This document shows positions 16,395 to 25,605 of a stretch of 37,620 nt of DNA, piece by piece. Positions within the stretch are counted from its first letter, which is position 1. The number at the start of each line of letters is the position of its first letter. The translations under genes were made by a program, and so were the position numbers. Below the pieces are notes generated by a model. The model was given only the letters and a program-made list of their open reading frames with translations, was not told where the DNA came from and did not search any database. The stretch comes from Mesorhizobium silamurunense. Its GTDB lineage: Bacteria; Pseudomonadota; Alphaproteobacteria; Rhizobiales; Rhizobiaceae. The stretch lies in NCBI RefSeq assembly GCF_014843825.1, contig NZ_JHQR01000182.1, forward strand, positions 1-37,620, read 5' to 3'.

Positions 16395-17222
16395 ATGCCG
16401 ATCAAAGCATTGACCTTCACGAGCAAGCGTCTGATCACCACGGCATTCATGGCAGCGCTGGCGGCCAGCGTTGCGGGCTGCGCCAGCACCAGCAAGTTCA
16501 CGACCGGCTCCATTTCCCGCTCCGATAACAGGCCGCTGGAAACGATGTCGGCCGGCGAACTGCACGGCGCCACGACCAGGCTTGGCGAATCCTACGCCAG
16601 GAACCCGAACGACAAACGCATCGCCACGAATTACGCCGCGGCGCTGCAGATGGATGGCGACGCCGACCAGTCGCTGGCGGTGATACGCAAGCTCGCAATC
16701 GCCTACCCCAAGGACCGGGACGTGCTCGCCGCCTACGGCAAGGCGCTCGCCGCCAACGGGCAGTTCGAGCAGGCGCTCGATGCGGTGCGCCGCGCGCAGA
16801 CGCCGGAATATCCGGACTGGCGCCTGGTGTCGGCGGAAGCCGCCATCCTCGACCAGATAGGGCAGCGGGACGAGGCACGTCAGGATTACCGGAAGGCGCT
16901 CGAGCTCAAGCCGAACGAACCTTCGATCCTCTCCAATCTCGGCATGTCCTATGTGCTGGAGGGGGATCTGCGCACCGCCGAGACCTATATGCGCTCGGCC
17001 GTGCAGCAGCCGAGTGCCGACAGCCGCGTGCGGCAGAACCTGGCGCTGGTCGTCGGCCTGCAGGGCCGCTTCGACGAGGCCGAAAAGATCGCCTCGCAGG
17101 AGCTTTCGCCGGAGCAGGCGCAGGCCAATGTCGCCTATCTGCGCCAGATGCTTGCCCAGCAGAATGCCTGGAGCCAGCTCAAGGATCAGGACAAGGACAA
17201 GGCGAAGGCCGCGACGAACTGA
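16395..17222 (+). CDS. tadD: TadD-like TPR lipoprotein of the Tad/Flp pilus system
   Basis: 275 residues. A lipoprotein signal peptide ends in the lipobox SVAGC (Cys29), followed by tetratricopeptide repeats, e.g. PKDRDVLAAYGKALAANGQF and RQDYRKALELKPNEPSILSN. TadD lipoproteins act as pilotins or assembly factors for the secretin of the Tad pilus. GGAG at 16383-16386 (8-nt spacing) supports the start. It is transcribed convergently with the tadC end of the main pilus operon, with a shared hairpin terminator between them. Confidence 0.85.
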   Translation: MPIKALTFTSKRLITTAFMAALAASVAGCASTSKFTTGSISRSDNRPLETMSAGELHGATTRLGESYARNPNDKRIATNYAAALQMDGDADQSLAVIRKLAIAYPKDRDVLAAYGKALAANGQFEQALDAVRRAQTPEYPDWRLVSAEAAILDQIGQRDEARQDYRKALELKPNEPSILSNLGMSYVLEGDLRTAETYMRSAVQQPSADSRVRQNLALVVGLQGRFDEAEKIASQELSPEQAQANVAYLRQMLAQQNAWSQLKDQDKDKAKAATN

Positions 17223-17257
17223 TCGAGCAGGGCGCGGGATCGCGCCGATCGACGACA

Positions 17258-17289
17258 AAAGGCCGCGCGGCATAAACCGTGCGGCCTTT
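17258..17289. terminator. Bidirectional hairpin terminator between tadD and tadC
   Basis: AAAGGCCGC (17258-17266) pairs perfectly with GCGGCCTTT (17281-17289). The A-run on one side and T-run on the other allow it to work in both directions, as expected between convergent genes. Confidence 0.75.
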
Positions 17290-17308
17290 CCATATCCGTT
17301 CGGGTTTT

Positions 17309-18325
17309 CTAGTGACTGCTGGAATTGTGCTGGTCGCCGAAGATGCCGCGCTGGCTGACCTGGATGCCGGCCGGCCCCAGAATGATGGCGAACAGAACCG
17401 GCAGGAAGAATAGGATCATGGGCACGGTGAGCTTCGGCGGCAGTGCTGCGGCCTTCTTCTCGGCCGCGTTCATGCGCATGTCGCGGCTTTCCGACGCCAG
17501 CACGCGCAGCGCATGCGCCACCGGCGTGCCGTAGCGTTCCGCCTGGACCAGGGCCTGGGACACCGACTTCACCGATTCCAGGCCGGTGCGGCTTGCCAGG
17601 TTCTCATAGGCGACCTTGCGGTCCTGCAGATAGGAGAGCTCGGCATTGGTGAGCACGAATTCCTCGGCGAGCGCGACGGACTGGGTGCCGATCTCGTCGG
17701 CGACCTTGCGAAGCGCTGCTTCCACCGACATGCCGGATTCCACGCAGATTAGCATCAGGTCGAGCGCGTCCGGCCATGCCAGCTGGATCGACTGCTTGCG
17801 CTTGGTCGCGCGGTTGTTGACGTAGAGGATCGGCGCATAGAAGCCGCCATAGGCGACAAGAATGCAGACGAACAGCTTGATGAAGGCCGGCTGTTGCGCC
17901 AGACCGCCCAGAACGAACAGGTAGATCGCTGCGAGCGCGAATCCGATGAAGGGCAGGATCAGGCGAAAGAACAGGAAGCGCGTCAGCGGATTCTGGCCGC
18001 GGAAGCCCGCCACCTTGAGCTTCTGCAGCGTGCCTTCGTCGGCAAGCGCGCGCTTGAGGTCCAGCCGTTCGACGATGTTGCGCATGCCGATCGACTGCTC
18101 CTCGCGCAAGCCCTTGCGGCGGCGGTCGGCTTCGTTGGCGAGCCACTGACGCTGCCTGGCGCGCAGTTCGTCACGCTCGAGCGCCACGCTTTTCATGCGC
18201 GCCTTGAGCTGATTGCCGCCAAGCGCCGGCAGGAGCGTGAAGACGGTCGCAAAAACCGCGATGCCGACCAGCAGCGCGATAAGAAAAGAAGGATCGGTTA
18301 GCGTCTTGACGACCTGGTCTGTCAT
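17309..18325 (-). CDS. tadC: TadC inner-membrane platform protein (T2SS F domain)
   Basis: 338 residues. Membrane segments lie at about 13-33, 125-165 and the C-terminus (MILFFLPVLFAIILGPAGIQ). The type II secretion F domain is at about 185-310 (WPDALDLMLICVESGMSVEA, then ALRKVADEIG). The ESGMS turn is the hallmark of GspF/TadB/TadC platforms. TadC and TadB form the inner-membrane base moved by the CpaF ATPase. It is the last gene of the minus-strand operon, 13 bp after tadB. Confidence 0.9.
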   Translation of the reverse strand: MTDQVVKTLTDPSFLIALLVGIAVFATVFTLLPALGGNQLKARMKSVALERDELRARQRQWLANEADRRRKGLREEQSIGMRNIVERLDLKRALADEGTLQKLKVAGFRGQNPLTRFLFFRLILPFIGFALAAIYLFVLGGLAQQPAFIKLFVCILVAYGGFYAPILYVNNRATKRKQSIQLAWPDALDLMLICVESGMSVEAALRKVADEIGTQSVALAEEFVLTNAELSYLQDRKVAYENLASRTGLESVKSVSQALVQAERYGTPVAHALRVLASESRDMRMNAAEKKAAALPPKLTVPMILFFLPVLFAIILGPAGIQVSQRGIFGDQHNSSSH

Positions 18326-18338
18326 TGGGTCCGCGTCC

Positions 18339-19352
18339 CTACACTTCGAAATTCATCATCTTGCGCATCACCAGGATGCCGATCGACATCCAGACGCCGG
18401 AGCAGCCGAGGATCAAATTGCCGACGCTGGTCGTGAACAGCGGCATGATGTAGTTCGGGCTCGAAAGATAAACGAGAAAGGCGACGACGAACGGCAAGGC
18501 GCCGATGATGACGGCGGATGCCTTCGCTTCCATCGACAGTGCCTGCACCTTGGCCTTCATCTTCTTGCGGTCGCGCAACACGCGCGAAAGGTTGCCCAGC
18601 GCCTCGGAGAGATTGCCGCCGGCCTGCGACTGGATCTGGATGACGATGCCGAAGAAGCCGGCCTCGGTGCATGGCATGGTCTCGGACATGCGCAGCGTCG
18701 CGTCGGGGATCGACATGCCCATCTGCTGGGAATCGACGATGCGGCGAAACTCGGAGCGCACCGGCTCGGGAGATTCGTTGGCGATCATGCGGATCGCGTC
18801 GTTCAGCGGCAGACCGGACTTGACCGCGCGCACGATGATGTCGAGGGCATTCGGGAACTCCTCCAGGAAAGCCTTCACCCGGCGCGTGCGGCGAAACGAT
18901 ACGAACCAGCGCGGCAGGCCGAGGGCTCCGGCCAAGAGAGCGCCGGGCAGAACCAGCAACGGCGCGCCAGCAAAATAGGCGAGGAACGTAAGCACGACGC
19001 CGCAGATCGCCGAGTAGATGTAGAAGCGCTCGATGGAAACCGTCATGCCGGCCTGGCGGATCTGGGCCTTCAGCGGCGGCTTCTTGAGGTTGCGGTCGTT
19101 GGTCTTCTGCTTCTCATCGAGCTGCTTGAGCGAATCCTGGAGGGTCTTGCGCCGCCTGACCGCTTCCGCGGCGCGGTCGCGCGTAGCCTTCACCACCGAC
19201 CGGTCGGTCTCGGCCGTCTTGATTGTTTCAAGCCGCTTGCCGGCCTGCTTTTCATTGTCGATGCGCTTGAACAGGAAAGCATAGGCTATCGCGCCGGCGC
19301 TGAGGCCCGCAAGCACGACGAAAGCCAGAACCGTGGTGTCAATTCCGAACAT
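18339..19352 (-). CDS. tadB: TadB inner-membrane platform protein (T2SS F domain)
   Basis: 337 residues. It has an N-terminal membrane helix (about 5-25), a charged cytoplasmic stretch (about 40-95), two helices around 107-150, the F domain (FPNALDIIVRAVKSGLPLND, about residues 165-184) and C-terminal helices (AVIIGALPFVVAFLVYLSSP). It is the partner of TadC in the pilus base. It sits between cpaF and tadC with short gaps (29 and 13 bp), so it is in the same transcript. Confidence 0.9.
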   Translation of the reverse strand: MFGIDTTVLAFVVLAGLSAGAIAYAFLFKRIDNEKQAGKRLETIKTAETDRSVVKATRDRAAEAVRRRKTLQDSLKQLDEKQKTNDRNLKKPPLKAQIRQAGMTVSIERFYIYSAICGVVLTFLAYFAGAPLLVLPGALLAGALGLPRWFVSFRRTRRVKAFLEEFPNALDIIVRAVKSGLPLNDAIRMIANESPEPVRSEFRRIVDSQQMGMSIPDATLRMSETMPCTEAGFFGIVIQIQSQAGGNLSEALGNLSRVLRDRKKMKAKVQALSMEAKASAVIIGALPFVVAFLVYLSSPNYIMPLFTTSVGNLILGCSGVWMSIGILVMRKMMNFEV

Positions 19353-19381
19353 CGACCGGGGCCCCTACACCTCCAGATGCA

Positions 19382-20892
19382 TCAGTCAGCGCGTTTCTCC
19401 ATGGCTTCGAGCGCGTTGGCGAGGCGCTGCTCCTCGCCGTAGTAGCGGGCACGATCCCAGAAATGCGGCCTGCCGATGCCGGTCGATACGTGCTCGCCCA
19501 GCAGCCTACCGTTCGCGTCTTCGCCCTTGATGTTGTAGAGGACAATATCCTGGGTGATGATGACGTCGCCTTCCATGCCGATCACCTCGGTGATGTGGGT
19601 GATGCGGCGCGAGCCGTCGCGCAGGCGGGCCGCCTGGATTATCACGTCGACCGAGCCGACGACGATCTCGCGCACCGTCCTCTGCGGCAGCGAATAGCCG
19701 CCCATGGCGATCATCGATTCAATACGGTTCAGGCATTCGCGCGGGCTGTTGGAGTGGATCGTTCCCATCGAGCCGTCATGGCCGGTGTTCATCGCCTGCA
19801 GAAGGTCGAACACTTCCGGTCCGCGCACCTCGCCGACGATGATCCGTTCGGGCCGCATGCGCAGGCAGTTCTTGACGAGGTCGCGCATGGTCACCTCGCC
19901 CTCGCCTTCGAGATTGGGCGGCCTGGTTTCGAGACGGACCACGTGCGGCTGCTGCAACTGCAGCTCGGCCGAGTCCTCGCAGGTGATGACCCGTTCCTCG
20001 CGATCGATGTAGTTGGTCAGGCAGTTGAGCAGCGTCGTCTTGCCCGAGCCGGTACCGCCCGAGATGACGACATTGCAGCGGACGCGGCCAATGATCTTCA
20101 GGATCTCCGCGCCTTGCGGCGAGATGGCGCCGAACTTGACCAGCTGGTCAAGCGTCAGCTTGTCCTTCTTGAACTTGCGGATGGTGAGCGCGGTGCCATC
20201 GAGCGAGAGCGGCGGCGCGATCACGTTGACGCGCGAGCCGTCGGGAAGACGCGCGTCGCAGATCGGGCTCGATTCATCGACGCGGCGGCCGACCTGGCTG
20301 ACGATGCGCTGGCAGATGTTGAGCAGCTGCTGGTTATCGCGGAAGCGGATGCTGGTCTGCTCGACCTTGCCGTTGACCTCGATGTAGACGTTCTTGGAAC
20401 CGTTGACCATGATGTCGGCGATGTCGTCGCGCGCGAGCAGCGGCTCCAGCGGCCCATAGCCGAGCACGTCGTTGCAGATGTCCTCGAGCAGCTCTTCCTG
20501 CTCGGAGATCGACATTGCGAAATTCTTGATCGCGATGATGTCGTTGACGATGTCGCGGATTTCCTCGCGCGCGCTTTCCGGATCGAGCTTGGCGAGCTGC
20601 GAAAGATCGATCGTATCGATCAGCGCCGAAAACACCTGGCTCTTGGTGTCGTAGTAGGTTTCGCTACGCTCGCGCTGGGCCCTTCTCGGCGGCTCGGGCG
20701 CCATCGGCGGCGCCTCCACCGGACGGCGAACGGGCGACGCGGCGGGCATGCTCGGCACAGGCGCGGCCGGCCGATCGAGAGCCATCGTCCCGGCCGGAGC
20801 GGGAGCGGCGGGGGGGGGGGGCGGGGAGGTGCTGGCGGACGGAATTCGGGAGTTGTCCGGCTGCCGTCGTCTGTGCCTCTTTTACCAAACAT
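19382..20892 (-). CDS. cpaF: CpaF/TadA pilus assembly ATPase, frame broken near the N-terminus by a poly-G/C tract
   Basis: From 20785 downward an uninterrupted 467-residue frame carries the secretion-ATPase core: Walker [13 protein letters not shown], the Asp-box/Walker B stretch [20 protein letters not shown], and the His box ([16 protein letters not shown]). The natural N-terminus probably begins at ATG 20892 ([17 protein letters not shown]...), about 30 bp after cpaE. That frame meets the main one only across a 12-G run at 20810-20821. In the main frame the stretch before 20785 hits a stop at 20882-20884. A Pro/Ala-rich linker at this point is normal for CpaF, so the break may be a sequencing error in a slippery tract. 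If real, translation could restart at ATG 20785. CpaF powers pilin polymerisation. Confidence 0.88.
20810..20821. repeat. 12-G homopolymer tract at the cpaF frame break
   Basis: Twelve consecutive G on the plus strand (C-run in the coding strand) within the Pro/Ala-rich N-terminal linker codons of cpaF. It coincides with the point where the upstream and downstream frames part. Confidence 0.9.
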
Positions 20893-20922
20893 GATCGACT
20901 ACCCGATGCCGCTGCGCGAGCG

Positions 20923-22212
20923 TCATTTCTTGTTGCGCGAAAGCTTGCCGAGGATGGCGCCCAGGCCTGCCTTCTTCTTCGCCTTGATTTCGCTGCGCCC
21001 GGTCAGCACATGCGCGATTTCGTTGATCGTGCCGACGACCGGACTTTTGGCATCCATCTCGCCAAGCATGCGGCCATTGTTGGCCGCGTTGCCGAACAGC
21101 AGCGGCTCGAAATTGATCACCGCCATGGGCGTGATGCCGAGCGGTTCGGAAAAATCCGATGCCGCGATCTCCGGCCGTTTCGGAACGCCCGCCTGGTTGA
21201 TGATCAGCTTCGGCGGCGGGTCGTTCGGACGCAGCCGCTTCAGCATGTCCACCATATTCTTGGTGTTGCGCAGGTTTGCGAGTTCGGGCGTGGCCGTGAT
21301 GACGATCTCGTCGGCCTTGATCAGCGTGCTCTTGGTCCAACCGCTCCAGACGTGAGGAATGTCGAGCACGAGCAAGGGCGCGCTGCGCTGGGCCGTTTCG
21401 ATGACCTGGGAGAAGGCGTCCGGATCGAAATCATAGACGCGCTCGAGCGTGGACGGTGCCGCCAGCAGCGACAAATGCTCGGCGCACTGCGCGAGCAGCC
21501 GATCGAGATAAACCTCGTCGACGCGCTCGGGCGAAAACACCGCCTCGGCGATGCCCTGCGCGGGGTCCTGGTCGAAGTTGATGTTGGCGGTGCCGAAGGC
21601 GAGATCGAGATCGGCAACGACGACTTCGGACTTGAACAAGGACGACATCGCCCAGGCGACGTTGTGGGCGATCGTCGAGGAGCCGACACCGCCCTTGGCG
21701 CCGATGAAAGCGATGGAGCGGCCGATCGGATCGGACTCGGGATCGACGAAGATCGACGAGACGACGCTGACGATATCGGTCATCGAGACCGGCGCGATGA
21801 CATATTCGGAAATACCCGAACGGATAAGCTCGCGGTAGAGGCCGACATCGTTGTAATGGCCGATGACCACGACCTTCGAGGTCGGATCACAATATTCCGC
21901 GAGCTGAGCGAGCTGCTCCAGCAGCTGTTTCGGCTCGCTGCGCGATTCCAGCAGGATCAGGTTTGGCGTCGGCGCCGACTGGTAGAATTCGATCGCGGTG
22001 GCGATGCCGCCCATATGGGCCTTGAGATGGGCCTTGGCCATGCGGCGGTCCTCGCCGGCGCGCTCGATGGGATTGGCGACGCCCTCGGTCTCGCAGAAAG
22101 CCTGGATCGAGATGCGCGGCACCGGGCGCAGCGCCTGCATGGCGGCGATGTCCTGTTGCGAGAGATCGCCGGCATCCGTGGGCGTGTCGTAGGCGAGATT
22201 GCTCATCGTCAT
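20923..22212 (-). CDS. cpaE: CpaE/TadZ pilus localisation ATPase (receiver-like + MinD-like)
   Basis: 429 residues. The N-terminal third resembles a degenerate response-regulator receiver (PNLILLESRSEP ... VVVIGHYNDVGLYRELIRSG). A MinD/ParA-like ATPase follows, with the deviant Walker A FIGAKGGVGSSTIAHNVAWA (about residues 168-187), where Ser-Ser replaces the usual Gly-Lys, as is common in CpaE/TadZ, and then VVADLDLAFG. These proteins place the Tad machine at a cell pole; in Caulobacter CpaE localisation depends on PodJ. It lies between cpaD and cpaF in the operon. Confidence 0.9.
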   Translation of the reverse strand: MTMSNLAYDTPTDAGDLSQQDIAAMQALRPVPRISIQAFCETEGVANPIERAGEDRRMAKAHLKAHMGGIATAIEFYQSAPTPNLILLESRSEPKQLLEQLAQLAEYCDPTSKVVVIGHYNDVGLYRELIRSGISEYVIAPVSMTDIVSVVSSIFVDPESDPIGRSIAFIGAKGGVGSSTIAHNVAWAMSSLFKSEVVVADLDLAFGTANINFDQDPAQGIAEAVFSPERVDEVYLDRLLAQCAEHLSLLAAPSTLERVYDFDPDAFSQVIETAQRSAPLLVLDIPHVWSGWTKSTLIKADEIVITATPELANLRNTKNMVDMLKRLRPNDPPPKLIINQAGVPKRPEIAASDFSEPLGITPMAVINFEPLLFGNAANNGRMLGEMDAKSPVVGTINEIAHVLTGRSEIKAKKKAGLGAILGKLSRNKK

Positions 22213-22236
22213 GCTCTTTCCGTGATCCGGCGCGGC

Positions 22237-22992
22237 TTAATAAGTCACTTCCGAATTGCCGAGGAACTCGTCCGAAATGCCTCGGGCGCGATAGATATCG
22301 ATCACCTTGCCGCGATTTTCGGCGTCGATGTCGGACTGCTTGCGCGGCCCGAGCAGATCGTTGGGATTGGCCATCTGGGCGGCGAGATTGTTCTGATAGG
22401 AGCACCCGAAATCGGCGTAGTGCTTGTTTTCCGATGTCTGCAGCAGGTCTTCCGGCCAGCGCCCGCATTTGTCGGTCTGGGCCTTCACGGCGACGAAGGC
22501 GACGCGGACCGGCGCCGAGGCTTCCGGCACGGCCGCCTGGTAAGATGTCATGACGATCCGGTCGCGCTTGACGCCGGCCGCAATGGCAAGCCTGGCGAAA
22601 TCACGGCTGGCGGCCTGGGCGGCGGCCTGGTTTGCGGAACCGACCGGAGCCGCAATCGTCAGCGCAGGCGCGGCGCTCCTGTCGTAGCCGTCGAGGAAGC
22701 CGAGCAGAGTGTCACGCTGCGAACCGGTCATGCCGCGATCGCCGGCGCCGACCGGAAGGTCGATCTTCTGGTTCTTCTCGGCAATGACGATCGGATGATT
22801 GGTGCGGTAGTCATCCGGAATGGAGCCCACCGTCACACTGTCGCGATGGAAGTTGGCGCATCCGGTGAGCGACGCCGCAAGGGCGATCGCCAGGACCGGA
22901 GACGACCCGCGGAAACGTCCGCGGCCGGATTTTGCCGCTGCGATCGTCGTGGCCTTCGATGCTGACTTGGACATGTCCGCTTTCCCGCTCAC
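22237..22992 (-). CDS. cpaD: CpaD-like pilus lipoprotein
   Basis: 251 residues. After a basic N-terminus, a hydrophobic stretch ends in the lipobox ASLTGC (about residue 45). The remainder is a CpaD/PF09476-type periplasmic domain (VTVGSIPDDYRTNHPIVIAE near the start; FGCSYQNNLAAQMANPNDLL near the end, where the two-Cys pattern of the family can be seen). CpaD is an outer-membrane-associated lipoprotein of the Tad secretin complex. The GTG start at 22992 overlaps the cpaC stop (GTGA). An ATG six codons later (22974) is an alternative start and gives a more usual signal peptide. Confidence 0.85.
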   Translation of the reverse strand: MSGKADMSKSASKATTIAAAKSGRGRFRGSSPVLAIALAASLTGCANFHRDSVTVGSIPDDYRTNHPIVIAEKNQKIDLPVGAGDRGMTGSQRDTLLGFLDGYDRSAAPALTIAAPVGSANQAAAQAASRDFARLAIAAGVKRDRIVMTSYQAAVPEASAPVRVAFVAVKAQTDKCGRWPEDLLQTSENKHYADFGCSYQNNLAAQMANPNDLLGPRKQSDIDAENRGKVIDIYRARGISDEFLGNSEVTY

Positions 22993-24518
22993 TTGTAGAT
23001 GAAGCCGACGACGCCGTGGTAACGGCCAGGTGGCCTGTCGGTCTGCATGGTGCCGTAGACGCGATTGACGCGACCAAGGAACATGCCGGCGCCATCGCTG
23101 GGTGGATTGAAATTGTCGTCGGGCTTGGCCAATTCGTTGCGCGCCACGGGCCGCGCCAGATAAGGCGTGATGATGATGACGAGCTCGCTCTCGTTGCGCA
23201 CGAAGTCGCGGCTGCGGAAGAGCGCGCCGAGCACGGGAATCTTGGTCAGCCCGGGCAATCCGTTGACGGCCTGCCTGACGTCGTCGCGCACGAGGCCTGC
23301 GATCATCATCGAACCGCCGGAAGGCAGTTCCACCGTCGTATCGGCCAGGCGCTTGCGCAGCGACAAAGCGTTCATGCCGGGACTCCTCCCGCCATCGGAA
23401 AGCGAAACCGATCCCTCGGTTGTCGGCTCGGAAACGGCGGTCCGCACCTTCAGGCTGATGCGGCCGGGTGACAGCACCACCGGCTGAAACTCCAATCCGA
23501 TGCCGTATTCGATCTTCTCGATCGAATAGGTCTTCAGCCCTGTCTGGTTGTCGTTGGAGACGTTGGCGGAAACGCTGTTCACCATGTTGTATTCGCCGCC
23601 GACCTTGAAGGTTGCCTTCTCGCCGGACACCGCAGTGAGCGTCGGTTCTGCCAGCGTCTTCATGACGCCGGCCGATTCCATGGCATTTATGTAGGCCTGG
23701 ATCGAGGACGTCCCGACATTGAAGCTCGAATTGGACAGCTGCTTGCCGAGGCCGGTGAAATTGTCGCTGAGCGCGCCCCAGGAAATGCCGTTGCTGCCGC
23801 CGTTGCCGACCATGTTGACGCCGAGCTGCTTCATCACCGAGCGGCTGACTTCGGCCACCGTCACCTTCAGCGTCACCTGATCGTCACCGATGATCTGCAG
23901 CAGATTGACGATCTTGGAGACCCGGCGTTCGGCGTCGGGATTGTTGATGTCGACGCCGCCATTGGCCGAGCCACCGGCGGCTGTCTGAGAATATTGGCCG
24001 GTTGTCGCTTCACCGCCCGAGACAAAGATGGTGGCCAGGTCGACGGCGCGCTTGGCGTCGAGCGGTGTGTCCACGTTGCCGGTGAGAATCACGTTGTCGT
24101 TCAGCAGCTCGACCTTGATCTGCGACGACGGGAGGAAGCGCTTGAGATAGTCTTCCAGCCCGGCGACGTCGCGCTCGACCGCCAGGTCGAGACTGGCGAT
24201 CTGTTCGCCGTTGGGGCCGAAGACGAAGATGTTGGTTTCGCCGACAGCCTTGCCGAACAGATAGATGCGGCGCGCCGTGCGCGTCACCGCGTCGGCCACC
24301 GCCGGATTGGCGACGAGGATGTCGTAGGCGTCGCTCGGCAGGTCGATGACCACCGACTTGTTGAGGCCGAGCTTGACGCGCTGCGAGGCAACCGAGGCCG
24401 TCACGCCGGCCGCCCTGTTCGCGGCCTTGGCCTCGACGAGGCCGGGCGCATTGGTGCCGATCAGGAACAGGCCGATTGCCGCCGCCGCGACGACGGGCAG
24501 TTTGCCGCTTAGCCTCAT
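22989..24518 (-). CDS. cpaC: CpaC/RcpA outer-membrane secretin of the Tad pilus
   Basis: 509 residues. There is a signal peptide (KLPVVAAAAIGLFLIGTNAP), then the pilus N-domain (LGLNKSVVIDLPSDAYDILV, about residues 50-69), a BON-like region (LNDNVILTGNVDTPLDAKRA) and the secretin domain with VPSGG-type motif (VELPSGGSMMIAGLVRDDVR, about residues 398-417) and LFRSRDF. It forms the outer-membrane channel for the pilus. The start overlaps the cpaB stop (ATGA) and the end overlaps cpaD, so three genes are translationally coupled. Confidence 0.92.
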   Translation of the reverse strand: MRLSGKLPVVAAAAIGLFLIGTNAPGLVEAKAANRAAGVTASVASQRVKLGLNKSVVIDLPSDAYDILVANPAVADAVTRTARRIYLFGKAVGETNIFVFGPNGEQIASLDLAVERDVAGLEDYLKRFLPSSQIKVELLNDNVILTGNVDTPLDAKRAVDLATIFVSGGEATTGQYSQTAAGGSANGGVDINNPDAERRVSKIVNLLQIIGDDQVTLKVTVAEVSRSVMKQLGVNMVGNGGSNGISWGALSDNFTGLGKQLSNSSFNVGTSSIQAYINAMESAGVMKTLAEPTLTAVSGEKATFKVGGEYNMVNSVSANVSNDNQTGLKTYSIEKIEYGIGLEFQPVVLSPGRISLKVRTAVSEPTTEGSVSLSDGGRSPGMNALSLRKRLADTTVELPSGGSMMIAGLVRDDVRQAVNGLPGLTKIPVLGALFRSRDFVRNESELVIIITPYLARPVARNELAKPDDNFNPPSDGAGMFLGRVNRVYGTMQTDRPPGRYHGVVGFIYK

Positions 24519-25327
24519 TTCCTTGCTCCCACTTCGGAAACTTCGCCCGACTTGATCAACCGCACCGTGCCGCGCCGGCCATTGCCGTTCACCAGATAGT
24601 CGGCCTCGCCCAGGTTCTTCTCATTCGTGTCGGTGATCGGACGCAGCGCCAGGGTCAGGCGGTCCGCCATCTGCTGCGCGACGGTGATGATCTCCGCCTG
24701 CTGCGGCGTCAGCTCCAGCGTCGCGGTCTGGCCGACCCTGGTCTTCTTGCCTTCCTCGTCCTCCTGGATGGTCTGGTCGATGGCCAGGACGCGGATGTTC
24801 TTGAGGATGGTCTCGGTGTTGAAGCCGCTGCCGCCGTTGCTGGCGTCGGCGCGCCGGGTCATGATGACGTCGACGAAGTCATTGGGCAGGATGAAGCCGC
24901 CCGCCGATGTGTCGGCCGATATGGCGGTCGCGACGGCGCGCATGCCGGACGGCAGGATCGAGGACATGAAGCTCTGCCCCTCGCCGACCAACTTGGAGCG
25001 CCGCAACGGCTCACCGGTATACATGGCCACACGTGCCACCGAGCCCTTGAGCTTTTCAACCGCGTCCGGTTCGGCCGCACGGGTGATGAAATTGGCGTTG
25101 ATGCCGCTGGCCGGCCACTGCTCCCAGCTGATGTTGTCACCGAGCTGGCTGCCCATCGCGACATCGCCGGAAAGCACCAGCACGTCCTGCAACGCGATCG
25201 CCGGCTGCTTGGGATTGTCGACGACGACTTGAGGCGGCGGCGGCGCTACCATGTTCTTTGCGACATACCCCGCGCCACCCGCCGCAGCCACAGCCACGCC
25301 CAGAATAATCAGTCGGGATGCTGGCAT
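24515..25327 (-). CDS. cpaB: CpaB/RcpC pilus assembly protein (SAF domain)
   Basis: 270 residues from ATG 25327 (MPASRLIILGVAVAAAGGAG), which gives a clean N-terminal membrane anchor. The frame is open 23 codons further, but that part has no start context. A SAF domain (VALQDVLVLSGDVAMGSQLG-type region) is followed by the RcpC/CpaB domain (GFILPNDFVDVIMTRRAD). CpaB proteins sit in the periplasm and influence secretin or pilin handling. It is the first gene of the seven-gene minus-strand operon, and a CtrA-like box lies about 100 bp upstream. Confidence 0.88.
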   Translation of the reverse strand: MPASRLIILGVAVAAAGGAGYVAKNMVAPPPPQVVVDNPKQPAIALQDVLVLSGDVAMGSQLGDNISWEQWPASGINANFITRAAEPDAVEKLKGSVARVAMYTGEPLRRSKLVGEGQSFMSSILPSGMRAVATAISADTSAGGFILPNDFVDVIMTRRADASNGGSGFNTETILKNIRVLAIDQTIQEDEEGKKTRVGQTATLELTPQQAEIITVAQQMADRLTLALRPITDTNEKNLGEADYLVNGNGRRGTVRLIKSGEVSEVGARK

Positions 25328-25427
25328 TTCGTCCGAACCCTTCGCCTCAAGGCAAAACCACCTAGCCAGGCCGGACTTTGCAGCCGCAATCGTCAAAACA
25401 AGGTTAATGTAATGCTTACGATCGTGA

Positions 25428-25442
25428 TTAATTTAAGGTTTA
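25428..25442. promoter_or_regulatory. CtrA-type box upstream of cpaB (one mismatch)
   Basis: TTAATTTAAGGTTTA matches TTAA-N7-TTAA with one mismatch. It lies 101 bp upstream of the cpaB start in an AT-rich 278-bp gap between cpaB and the end of cpaA. The rest of that gap shows no gene. Confidence 0.45.
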
Positions 25443-25605
25443 CTCAAATTTGATGGAACCGCTTGCCGTTAACGAAAAAAGGCGGCCAAGAGCCCTCTTT
25501 TCAAGGAAACGAGCCTTCCGAAAGCGGGAACCGGCTTCGGGACAAGACAAGCGTAAAGTCAAAAATCCAAAGCCCACCGAGCGGACCTGAAAATGGCGAC
25601 GTGCT

